The notes beneath the pieces were generated by a model. It was not told where the DNA came from. It made no database searches and worked only from the letters and a program-made list of their open reading frames with translations. The position numbers and the translations under genes are program-made. Below, piece by piece: positions 45,970 through 56,699 of a stretch of 64,000 nucleotides of DNA; position 1 is the first letter of the stretch; every line of letters begins with the position of its first letter. Origin of the DNA: Uranotaenia lowii (taxonomy: Eukaryota; Arthropoda; Insecta; Diptera; Culicidae); NCBI RefSeq assembly GCF_029784155.1, contig NC_073693.1:319484351-319548350 (forward strand), written 5' to 3'.

Positions 45970-47927
45970 TCTATATATATAAAAAGCAATTATCTGTATG
46001 TTTGTTTGTTTGTTTGTTTGTTTGTTTGTTTGTCCTCTATAGACTCAGCCGTCTTAAGAGCTAGAGATCTGAAATTTGGCATAGATGCTCATTAGGACCA
46101 GGAATGATGAAAAATATTTTTAGATTTTTGGACGACCCCTTCTGAAGGGGGTCGTCCATACAAGACAAATATTGTTTTCACGTTATTGACGTTATTTTCC
46201 GTCGGATTGTGATGAAAATTAGCACATGAGTGTTTTGAGAGACGAGCAATCGATTACAGTTATCAAATTTAGGGTCAGGGGTCGGCCAAAGGGGTCGTCC
46301 ATATCAACTGATTAATCTTTTTGCGATATTGGCGTTACTATACACCGGATTGTGATGAAAATTTGCACATGAGTGTTTTGAGAGACGAGCAATCGATTAC
46401 AGTTGTCAATTTTAGGGGTAGGGGTCGGCAAAAGGGGTCGTCCATATCCACTGATTTATGTTTTTGCGATATTGGCGTTATTATACATCGGATTGTGATG
46501 AAAATTTGCACACGAGTGTTTTGAGAGACTAACAATCGATTACAGTTATCAAATTTAGGATCAGGGGTTGGCCAAAGGGGTCGTCCATATTCACTGATTA
46601 ATGTTTTTACGATATTGGCGTTATTATACATCGGATTGTGATGAAAATTTGCACATGAGTGTTTTGAGAGACGAGCAATCGATTACTTTAATCAAATTTA
46701 GGGTTTGAGGTCGGCAAAAGGGGTCGTCCATATTCACTGATTAATGTATTTGCGATATTGGCTTTATTTTACATTGGGTTGTGATGAAAATTAGCACATG
46801 AGTGTTTTGAGAGACGAGCAATCGATTACAGTTATCAAATTTAGGGTCAGGGGTCGGACAAAGGGGTCGTCCATATTAACTGATTAATGTTTTTGCGATA
46901 CTGGTGTTATCATACACTGGACTGTGATGAAAATTTGCACATGAGTGTTTTGAAAGACGAGCAATCGATTTCAAGTTTCGAATTGCGGATCAGAAGTCGG
47001 CTGAAGGAGTCGTCCATACCCAACTTTAATGTTTTTGCGATTTTGACGTTATTCTACATTGGATTGAGATGAAAATTTCCGCATAAGAATTTTGAGGGAC
47101 GCTCTTTTGCTTCCAGATTTCAAATCATGACTCAGGGGTCGGCAAAAGGTGTTATTATCTGTTCACTGTTTTTACGATATTCTCTTGATTAAGCATAGAA
47201 TTGTAATGAAAATTGGCACATGGGAGTTTAACAGAAAAGATAATTGATTTCAGGTGTCAAGTTTTGAATCGTGGTCAAAAAAAAGGCTGTCCATGTTAGT
47301 TGCTCACTGTTTTCGCGATATTGTCGTGATCATGCATCGGATTGAGATGAAAATGTTCAGATGAGGGTTATAAACTATTAGCAATTGACTCCAGGTAGCA
47401 TGTTCCGTGTCAAGGGTCGGCGAAAGGGGCGTCTATATTCACTGATCACTGTTTTCAAGTTCCTGACGTAATTTTACATATAATTTGAAAAGAAAAAATG
47501 ACACAAGGGTGTTTTGAGGAACGTAAAATTGGTTTCAATTATCGAATTTAGGGCCATGGGACAGAAAAAGAGGGTTTCATTGAAAGTTCAGTGTTTTGTG
47601 CAATAATTTTGTTGGAGGCAGTTAATTGATACCAGTTTAAGTGTGAAGGTCAAGCAAAAGAGTCGTGCACACAAACAAATAGTACATGTTTCTGCCAAAA
47701 TGTGTAGATTTTGCAACCGATCGAGAAGAAAACACTCTCACATAAATTTTAATAAAAAGCCAATCAACCGTTTAATTTGAATTTCAAGTAACAGTAATAG
47801 TAGCGACTTTAAACACTGTTGAATTTTTTCCTCAAATTGTCGAAAGAATGTTTCGAATTCATTTTCTAAACTCATTTTGACGTACCAATGATTTAAAGCG
47901 AAACGAAGTTCGTACGGGTTCAGCTAG
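45970..47927 (+). mobile_element. non-autonomous Helitron with internal tandem repeats
   Basis: The left end TCTATATATATAAAAAGC follows an A and precedes (TGTT)n. The right end has the ACGAAGTTCGT hairpin 11 nt before the terminal CTAG, followed by T, i.e. insertion between A and T. No Rep/helicase frame. Confidence 0.88.
46140..47460. repeat. ~143-bp tandem repeat inside the Helitron
   Basis: Unit phrases GGCGTTATTATACATCGG, ATTGTGATGAAAATTTGCAC, GAGTGTTTTGAGAGACGAGC and AAAGGGGTCGTCCATAT recur with a step of about 143 bp from 46189 (46331, 46474, 46616, 46759, 46903, 47045), then decay. Frames of 60-100 codons in it are repeat artefacts. Confidence 0.85.
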
Positions 47928-48060
47928 TAATATTATATTTTTAGTCAAACCATGAAAAAATCGTGGTATTTTTGAAAAATAATTCAAGCATTTCGGGCTT
48001 AATGATTTAAGGTGGATATGAGTAGTCAAACAAGCTAAGCTAAGCTAAGCTATCCTTGAT

Positions 48061-48145
48061 GTTGCCAGGAATAAACGAGTACAGCAACTGACTGGATGTC
48101 CCGATGATGGCCAATATCATGGCCGAAACGTTGGATATTGTGTAA
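48061..48145 (+). ncRNA. hammerhead-ribozyme-like core (Penelope-type relic?)
   Basis: GTCCCGATGA, then TGGCCAATATCATGGCC (a self-pairing GGCC stem) and GAAACG lie in the order CUGAUGA, stem II, GAAA of a hammerhead, though the first core is CGATGA rather than CTGATGA and I could not find a convincing stem III partner. Penelope-like elements carry such motifs near their ends. LINE copy 2 is inserted just upstream. Confidence 0.25.
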
Positions 48146-48960
48146 ATGTGATGTTTTTAATAATATTTCAACTGACTGAGAAGTCAAAAACGTATTTTGT
48201 ATCAAATGTCTAAAAAATAGCAGCGTGTCAGCTGAAATTTTATCACGAAGCTTATCAAATCGATGGATGATAAAATTATTTCCCATCAAAACTAGATGAA
48301 AATCATCAAATATGTGCATGTGCAAATTGGTATCAAATTCCCATTGGCCTTTTTATTTTGTATTCAGTGTTTATATTGATCATTATGGTGTTATTTGGAT
48401 TCTTCTGCATGTTGTGATTATTTTTAAAGTCTATTTCAAACAAAATATACTGGTTATTGTAAGTTTTTGCCAGCTCTCCAAATCTGACTCTTTTGAATTA
48501 ATTCGTTATGTCATACATTTTCTAGAGAATAAACAAATACAGGATAGTTATTTTGACTCTCATACAAATGGTTATCATTCGGATGTAAGACGAAATGTTC
48601 ATTTTTGAGCAGCATGCCGCGTGAGATGGCTTGAAATTAACGTGAATTAAATTTTTTGATTCGAACTTATTCAGCACCTCTTGGAGTAGTTATGTTCTTC
48701 GCAAAATGTTTAAGATTGTCTTTGGACAATATGCTTGTTCAGAGAAACAAAAAATTAGAATTCAATTTTCAATTTTTATCAAATGCAAGTACGATACAAA
48801 GATGTAGGGGCGATAAGGGATTAATGGCCATCTTAAGGAGAATGCTTGTTTAACCATAAAAACAACTTTAATATGTGAGTTACATCATTGTTTCGTGTTC
48901 AGTCACTAAAATAGTGTATTTCCTAAATGGGGGAACCTTTTATTTTGTTTGATTAAAGTA
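48146..48960. other. AT-rich non-coding stretch
   Basis: Frames of up to 98 codons on both strands overlap and show no family motif; no gene called. Confidence 0.5.
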
Positions 48961-48964
48961 GTTT

Positions 48965-49130
48965 TAACATCTTAATGTCATTCGCGAATTATATCAACGA
49001 TGCAGTTGGTGGACAGCCATTGAAAAAGTTATTCGGTACAACTGTGATCGATGTTTACTCTTGGGCTCGAACTCACAGAGCTTGCCTCAAGAAGCAACTG
49101 TCTTGCCAATTGTGATGTGAACTTATCGAG
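48965..49130 (-). mobile_element. tRNA-derived SINE
   Basis: On the minus strand TTGGCAAGACAGTTGC is followed by TGTGAGTTCGAGCCCAAG (clear B box). Partner of 6490-6620. Confidence 0.55.
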
Positions 49131-49777
49131 ATATTGCTCTTTGATTCAGTTGACTTCATGAAGTACAATTTCCTGCTAGATTCTTCGGCGGAAAATGCTC
49201 ATCGTGCCCCGCTCAATGGTGCTCTGTTCGCCCGAGTAAACAAGTTGAAGTAAAAACGCGTTTTAAAATTGATAATGATAAAAATAAAAAAAAATAAAAT
49301 AGTGAAAATTGAGAAATAATGTGTACATCATGTTGCAGTGTGTACATTTTAGATAAAGATTATTAAACGATCATAAGAGCTTATTTTCTGGTTCTCAAAA
49401 ATTAAAATGTTTTCATCACTTGAGAACCCAGTTGTTTATTTTAATATTTCTTTAATGATGAAAAGGAGATTTCGTTTTTGCTGGAAAATTAAAACAAAAG
49501 GAACTACGAAAATGTTCCTTCTGAATTTTTATTTGAGAAAATACTTATTGCCTTAGAAAAGAAGGGTGCCCAGTTCGTCCGGGGTACTTGTTATCTCCCC
49601 TATATGAAAAAATTGAACCAAGACTAAAAGATTTGTTGCTTGTCTCAAAAGCACTCAAACGATTTTTAATGTTCAACAAAGTTGTTAATAAACGTTAAGA
49701 ATTTATAAAACAATTTTCTGTTTTGTTTAGTGTCGCACAAAGTGTGTAATGTTTACACAAAACGAAAACCCCTTTAC
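49131..49777. other. AT-rich non-coding stretch
   Basis: Downstream (minus strand) of the unit H donor; no C-terminal Gr exon and no repeat boundary recognised. Confidence 0.45.
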
Positions 49778-50458
49778 CTGAGCATTTTGTTGAGAGCGCA
49801 AAAATGTGCTCTGATGAGAAGTCCGGTTGTGAAAAAGTGGCCACATTGAGCGCTAATGTACAGGAAGTTATGCGTCAAACCAAGCACAAACAGAATTTGC
49901 GTGTTTTCCATGTCATATCTGATGAAGGTGTGCACTGTCATAAACATAGCTGACACCAATGTGTAAACTGCTATCACCGGTGTTGTCCAGAAGCGCCATT
50001 TTCGATAACCAAAATTGTAGATGAGAAAATCTCGCAGCTAAAAATGAAAAATATAACGTTCAACAACTGTGATCTTCATTTTAAAAATTCCAAACCTGGC
50101 AATCAATTCGATGCAAATCGGTCAGGATGTTCAGCATCGGTTTGTTTACGGCAAATGACGTCTCAATCACAAAAAATGGCTGCCCATACGTTACCAACTG
50201 TAACAGCACTCCACTTGCCACTACAGCAGCAGAATCAAAGTGATGTTGATAGGAAATGTTAAAACAATACACTGTTACCACAAAATACTCAGCCATACAA
50301 AAAAAGAAATGAATCAAATTGGATAGCTTTTCACGAAAATATTTTGATTTACGAAACCTTCGATGTTCCGATATCGGAATCAATCCTAAGAAGATGAGAA
50401 GCACTTCCAGCGGCTCCACTGCCTGGAAAATAGTACTGTCTGAATATAAGAAACACAT
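49778..50458 (-). CDS. gustatory receptor alternative 5' unit H, two exons
   Basis: Gr N-terminal half split by a small intron. Exon 1 (50458-50096, 363 nt) opens MCFLYSDSTIF and ends in CAG|GTTTGG after HRIDC. A 58-bp intron ends TTTCATTTTAG at 50038. Exon 2 (50037-49778, 260 nt) begins LRDFLIYNFGYRKWRFW and ends NKMLR at CTCAG|GTAAAG. Exons 1 and 2 add up to 623 nt, exactly the length of units D, E and F, and leave the same phase 2. Hydrophobic segments lie near residues 46-66, 76-97, 138-160 and 165-195. The first donor (GTTTGG) is weak, but the same position is used in unit I. The extra phase-0 intron, absent from all other units, marks H and I as a separate lineage. Reading frame intact. 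Confidence 0.85.
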
Positions 50459-50717
50459 CCTGGCAACTGTTCGTTGCGATCGTAAAAATTTAAAATGAAT
50501 TTATTTCTGCCATCGGTGACAAACTGCACTTCAGACGGTTCCATCAATTAGCTAATGAAGAGTAATTGGGTGCATTGCATTCGGAAATGCATTTTATTGC
50601 TTCATAATTGAAAGCCCTGAATACCCCTTTTCAGAAATTGAAATGTTGTAAATGAGTTTTTCAATAAGTTGAACGGTTCTTCGTCAAAAGTTACATTCAT
50701 TTCAAATAACAGATTAC

Positions 50718-52032
50718 CTGAGCGTATCGTTGAGGGCGCGAAAATTCACCTTGATGATCATCCCAATGGTGAAAAAATAACCACATTGGGCACTTCTGTA
50801 CAGAAAATTATGCATCAAACCCACCACAAACAGCACCGGACTGTTGTGTTTCGTATCGTATCGGATATGGCAGTGCAGTGTCATAAACAGAGCAGACACC
50901 AAAGTGTGAACTGTCATCGCCGGTGTACTCCAAAGGCTTCATTTTCGATACTTAAAATCGACGGGATAGAAATCTTTCAGCTGCAAGAGGAGAAAACAAA
51001 AGTTCAACGACCGTGTTATCACAGAGCTGGTTAGGGGTTGAAAATTAATCCAGACAGCTTGAAATAATGCTTTAATATTATGGTAATTTTCCACCCCTAG
51101 TTCTTTTTACAATTTTCAAATTTGTTATCTTATTTTAATCGCCGCTGGGATATATTCTTATTTAATTTTTGGCATTTCGGCGAGTTGTGAAAATTCAAGG
51201 TAGAATATTTAGAAAGAACATGAAAGTATTATAGGTGGAAAGATCAAAGCTAGAGCGCTTTGGGTAGATGTACCTAAAAAAGTAGCACGCATCGATAGAA
51301 TTGGCTTAGCAATAGAACAGCACATGTGAGCGCTGCTTGGGTGATTTTTTGCCCGGTCGGACACAATCTCACATGTGTTCGACCCGTCCGTGTTTCAATG
51401 TGGGTAGGAATGCGATGGGTTTCTTCATCGCTTCCTATCAACATTGAAACGGCGCGCGGCAAAGAATCACGCAAGTAGTTCAAAAGCTGTTCACACAACA
51501 AAAGCCCTGCTCACATTTTCACCAACTATTCAATTTCTTCTACCCAAAGCGCTCTAGCTTTGATCTTTCCACCTATAATACTTTCATGTTCTTTCTAAAT
51601 ATTCTACCTTGAATTTTCACAACTCGCCGAAATGCCAAAAATTAAACAAGAATTTTCAAATTTACAAACCTGACAATCCACTTGATGCAAATCGGTTAGG
51701 ATGCCTAACATTGATTTTTTGATCACAAATGACGTCACTATCGCAAAAAATGGTTGCCCGTAGCAAACAAATTGAAGGAAGATTCCACTAGCTACTACTG
51801 CAGCTGATTCCAGATGATATTGGAGGGAAATTTTGTAACAATAAATTGTTAAAATAAAGTACGTAACCACGCAAAAAATGAAATGCATCCAATTTGACAC
51901 TTTTTTACGAAAGTATTTCGATTCGCGGAACCGTTGATGTTCCGATATCGGCATCAATCCGAGGAAGATAAGAAGCATCTCCAGTGGTTCGACAGCCTGA
52001 AAAATAGTACTGTCTGACTTTGGAAAACACAT
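50718..52032 (-). pseudogene. gustatory receptor alternative 5' unit I, nonsense-mutated
   Basis: Paralogue of H in tandem upstream of it. Exon 1 (52032-51670, 363 nt) reads MCFPKSDSTIF ... HQVDC, donor CAG|GTTTGT. Exon 2 (50980-50718, 263 nt) follows the acceptor CTCCTCTTGCAG and ends NDTLR at CTCAG|GTAATC, so length and phase are kept with one extra codon relative to H. The defect is a TGA at 50941-50939 where unit H has TGG: ...FKYRK-stop-SLW versus ...GYRKWRFW. No other break. The intron is 689 bp instead of 58 because an inverted-repeat element sits in it. The stop may be a true null, a polymorphism, a sequencing error or a read-through codon as reported for some chemoreceptor pseudogenes. 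Confidence 0.85.
51157..51650. mobile_element. 494-bp inverted-repeat element in the unit I intron
   Basis: 112-bp terminal inverted repeats (51157-51268 and 51539-51650) differ at about one position; the tips are CTTATTTAATTTTTGGC and its inverse. The 270-bp centre contains another stem (about 51388-51452: GTTTCAATGTGGGTAGGAA with its inverse TTCCTATCAACATTGAAAC). AATTTTCAAATTT occurs on both sides (51110-51122, 51651-51663) but the left copy is 34 bp away, so a target duplication is not established. Confidence 0.8.
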
Positions 52033-52149
52033 CGCGGTGACTGTCGGTGCAGTCGTTAAAAATTGAAAATAAATCTATCATTGCAAATAGAGACCAACCA
52101 CCTGTAGTACAGATGGTCCCATTCACAAGTTCATGTGGAGTAGGTTCCT

Positions 52150-53284
52150 GGATACAATAATATGAGCACTAAACCGCTGCAAAAGTTGACTCATTGCTCC
52201 CATATGTTTTTGGACGCTTTTTGCCGATTTAAGATGATTTGATTGGTTCCTAAATTAGAGCAATGCGTTTCAATCTTGTACGGAATTTTATATGAAAGAA
52301 GAAATTTTCGCATATAAGTTTATCCAAAAAATTCAAATAAGCTTGAAATAAGATTTATCTTAAATTTTTGGTTAGGCCTATTATTAATCCTTATTTTTTG
52401 CATGCATGAAAAGAAGCTAAGTTATCCATGAAAAAAGTTATAACCAGTTCAAAATAAAAAAAAAATGAATTGACTGAAAAGTGATAAAAACTGGCAGTCT
52501 TTGCTTTCTAGGGCATTCAATAATTTAATGAATATTTTTGGAAAGATTATAGGAATCAACAAACTCATCGGCTATGTAAAGCAGTTTTATGTTATTTTTT
52601 TTTATTTTCATCCTACAGTAAAATAACTTTCAAATATGCAGTCAAAAACGCTTAAATTGTAAAATACATTTTGAAAAACACTTTTTTGCATAATATCGAA
52701 AATTTTTTCAAGGGTACAGAAAAGGTTTGTCGTTTGTTCACATGAAATGCACAGCAAGAATCAAGCAATATAAATCATCTAAAGTTACATTTTTCCGAAC
52801 TTCCAATACATCTCTGGTGATTTTTGAACGAAAAATTTAGTTTTCCCGTGCAAGTTTCCATACAAAATAGAAACTAGTTGCGCTTATTCAGGACTCAATG
52901 AATCGCTTCTAAAAGTATTATTACTATTTCCAGTAATCAAGAAGTGCAAAAAAAGTTATTAGAGTTGCAATAATTCAAAAATTAAAAAAAAATCATACAA
53001 AGCTTGCAGCGCACAGTGGTTTAAAACTCGAAAAACGTCATCATGGGCTTTATGAAGGCCTAATTGTCAAAATAGCTTTATGGTACGTTATACAATGTTT
53101 CATCACTTTAAAATGCGCAAATTTTATTGTATTTTTTTCTGATTATTTCTCTTATAAGTGAGATAATTTTTCTATTTTTTGTTTTTAGCATTTTCACTGC
53201 AACGTCCTCAGAAAAGTTGTAGATCATCGAATTTAAAGAAACTTCGTTGTAGTCGTCAAAGCATCATCTTTTGAAACAACATGC
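52150..53284. other. AT-rich non-coding stretch
   Basis: Nothing recognised. Confidence 0.5.
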
Positions 53285-53288
53285 TTAA

Positions 53289-53505
53289 CACGTTCGTCGC
53301 CATGTCACCCATATTCGGCAGACGGGTGTATTTCCTGGGGGGCCCCGTCACATCAAAAAGCAGGTGACGCTCTCTTACTTGAGTTTACCGCTCAGCTTCG
53401 CCACACGTTTCGAATATGGGAGTTCTCCCTCTTTGCTTTCTCGCTCTGAAAAATTTGTTGGGCCCGGCTAGCAAAACTACCAAAATGAGCGTGACGACGA
53501 ACGTG
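53289..53505. mobile_element. piggyBac-like MITE (217 bp)
   Basis: TTAA at 53285-53288 and 53506-53509 bounds CACGTTCGTCGCCATG ... GCGTGACGACGAACGTG, an inverted repeat of about 14 bp. It is also notably GC-rich against its surroundings. Confidence 0.8.
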
Positions 53506-53851
53506 TTAAAAAACATTTTTTCCAAAAACTAATCTCAAAAAACGAAAAATTCATATAACTTATTTCGACGCGAGTTTTGAGACAAACTTTGTTTTAGAGA
53601 GTTATGACAAATGTAAATCTACACAACTTCATTGAAAGTGTCAAGTCATTTATTTTGAAGTTTAATGGTACTTTTTGGGAGATTTCATAAAAAAATGGAA
53701 ATGTTTTCATTGTTTAATATATCTACAAGTTGAAAACATACCAAAACCCAAAAAATATACATTAGAAAGTCCAATCTTTCAACTTTCATGGACATGTAGT
53801 TTCATTTGTATGATGAGGTTTTACTACTAGAATAACTTAATTGAAAGATGC

Positions 53852-54176
<325 letters not shown>

Positions 54177-54189
54177 ATTTGACTTCTCG

Positions 54190-55450
54190 AAATTTGGGGT
54201 GCTTTGCTTTCATCTTTATAAAAAAAAAGTGGCTTCTGTCTGCCTAGTTTGTAAGTTTTGAAAGTCTTTCCAAAATTTTTATTATCAATTATGTTTCCTG
54301 CGTTTTTCGTTTTCATATTATTGAAAATCATATAGTTTTGAGGCTTGTGTTTGACGAAATTGATTTTTTTATCTTTACAATCCCCCATCTTATGAAAATC
54401 TCTTTCTGAGATGATTCAACTTCAAGATGGATGATTTTCCCGTACAATGGTATGTTCAAGTTTTATTCACTTAGAAATATCTAAAGAAACTTCCGAACTT
54501 TGCTGAACCTTGTTGAGGGCTCACTTTGCATGTTTTCAATTGTATGTGCGCTTTTTTCACTGTTTAATTTCACACTGTTTTATGTTGATTGGATTGGATT
54601 GATTGGATTTGGTTAAACAATATTTTCAGATAATGTACGTTTAATTTTTTATCCCCCGTTTAAATTTGCCGACGACCATCAAAGCATTTAAACCTTCAAC
54701 TTTTTACTCTGAATTTAACTTATTTTTCTTTCTCTATGAGAAACTCTAAAAAAATTAAAAATGTGTGTTCTTAAAGCCTGGAATTTATAAAAATCGATTT
54801 ATTTATTTTCAGCACTCAGTCCAAATAGCTGTTCGGCTGAAGAAGTCAACTCGTTATGACAATGAATTATTGCATCCATACTTCACACATTTTATATTCT
54901 TGTATACTCTATATGGCTCCCAGTGGCGGTAGGGAACACTTTGAAAACCACTGTACTAATCAATTTATTATTAACTGGCGAATGCCCAGCATTTTATCCA
55001 TCCTAAATGTTGGCTCATTCATCCAAGAACAACGTGCTAGTGCCCTGTGCTAAAAACAGTAGAAGAAAAAAAGCCTGCCAAGAATTTCGCTAACAAATGT
55101 TCAATCATTAGCAGGCTTTGATTTGCTGCCCAATACACATGAGCTCTCGATGGTCGTTGCTACTGCTCGGCCCATGGTGAAAAAACCCCGCCAAAGGAAG
55201 CGAAAATCGGTTGACAAAATGGGTGCCACGACTTTCGGTTCGTGGGAATAATAACGAAACTTGTATGGGAGGGTCCTTTTTCTTAGGTAGAAAGGGCTTG
55301 AAACTATTACTAAAACCTAACAATGGTCCAAATACACCACTGTGCCAAATTTAAGGCTGATCGGTTAAGCGGTGTGGATTTGTATAAGGTGCATACAAAC
55401 AAACAAACCAACAAAAATATATAGTCCAACTCATCTTTATATGTTAGAAG
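54190..55450 (-). mobile_element. inverted Helitron copy, 3' end lost
   Basis: Its minus strand begins TCTTCTTCTAACATATAAAGATG and follows 36338-37886 through the ACCGATCAGCCTTAAATTTGG phrase and the CATACAATTGAAAACATGC region to the AGACTT-CAAAACTTAC part. No CTAG end; the copy runs out next to the TG microsatellite. Confidence 0.75.
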
Positions 55451-56395
55451 AAGATATATTTTCATCATTATATCATACAAAACTAAGTTTATATCAACGA
55501 TTCAAAAATAATCAAAAAAGAGTTTAAAATTACATCATTTTTTAATTACACTGGTTAAATGTAGATCACTCGTGTTTGAGATTGCGTATACTTTTAGAAT
55601 TTTTTTTGTATGTAGAGCAAAAGAGAAACGCTTGAAGCCAATCATTTTTGGACATAAGTTAAAGACATTTTCGACACAATATTATATCGTCGATGATGAA
55701 ATTTTATGTAAAAGTTGACGCACAAAAGCGCAGCATCTTTCTTACGTAAATTTAGATTGAAGAGATGTGATTTTTCATGGACATGAATTTTGGTATACTT
55801 CAAAAGTTTGCAAAAATACTGATTTTGTTTTAACAAACTGTAAAATTTAACTCAAATGTACGTATGTCCATAAAAATGTAAGGATGTTAGGAATATTCAC
55901 CAATAAAAAAACTATTAAACTTTTGTCATTTCTCAATCGAGTGGCACTGTTAAGTTATATTCTACACCTTTCTCGTTTCTAACCTCTAAAAACTGCTTTA
56001 AATTTTTAACCAATATGAGATTTTACCTTTGTCCTTAGTTCTCATTATTCCATCTTTATCACGGATTCATGCGAATGATTTCACCGATCAATTGAGTGTT
56101 TTTTAAATTGCGTTCCGGCACAAACAAAATAAAAACTATCTCTGTCATTTGGTTGGAAAAAAATATGACGCACACAATTTTACATTATTCCAGATTTATT
56201 TTCAATGTTGAGTCCGAATAATATATATGTTCGTTTTAAAAATTTGATCATCAATCGATTCTGTCACGAGAGATTTTGGTAAATTTTAAATCTTCATCTG
56301 TTCATAGATTTAAATGATGCAGTACACGGAAAGTTATAAAAAGGTAAAATTTACCGAGATAAAAAGGCGAATGTTCGAAAAAAAGTACAATTATA
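55451..56395. other. AT-rich non-coding stretch
   Basis: No gene or repeat boundary recognised. Confidence 0.5.
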
Positions 56396-56399
56396 TTAT

Positions 56400-56482
56400 A
56401 TGTATGCCGTCACCGGGTTTCGATCTGATGACCTCTGGCTTAGAAGACTTTAACAGTCCATGGTCGGTGGCAATCTTGATTC
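56400..56482 (-). mobile_element. SINE fragment
   Basis: AAGTCTTCTAAGCCAGAGGTCA and ATCAGATCGAAACCCGGTGACGG on the minus strand match the SINE at 7105-7235 around its B box. Confidence 0.5.
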
Positions 56483-56699
56483 AAACATTTGTGTTCAGGT
56501 AGTTCTCAAAACGATAATAAAGCTTTTACTTAATAATCAATTAAATCCCGATAGTAAAAGCAATCAAGCTTGTTGCATTGATATTTCTTTCACCGTTTGT
56601 TCATTATATAATTTTTTTTTATTTGATTGACATGATACGCAGTAGAATAGTGCGCTTTATGTAAACGCAAATTAAGATGAAACTAACTAGGGAACCAAT

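Larger units (their letters stand above)
43759..48050 (+). mobile_element. LINE-type retroelement copy 2, with nested solo LTR and Helitron
   Basis: A 19-bp target duplication with one mismatch (43740-43758 and 48051-48069, TATCCTTGAT-TTGCCAGG) encloses it. The plus-strand 3' end AATGATTTAAGGTGGATATG ... (AAGCT)4 matches copy 1. The stretch 45310-45510 is the inverse of 40667-40850. Within it sit a solo LTR and a complete Helitron. No protein-coding domain recognised. Confidence 0.65.

Noticed and set aside
46321..46631. Frames on both strands repeating a CDENLHMSVL-like phrase
   Set aside because: Translation of the 143-bp tandem repeat in a Helitron.
48312..48608. 98-codon frame with hydrophobic stretches, considered as a plus-strand receptor exon
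   Set aside because: No Gr landmark (no R-Y/F-x-x-hN end, no donor in phase 2) and opposite strand to all other units.
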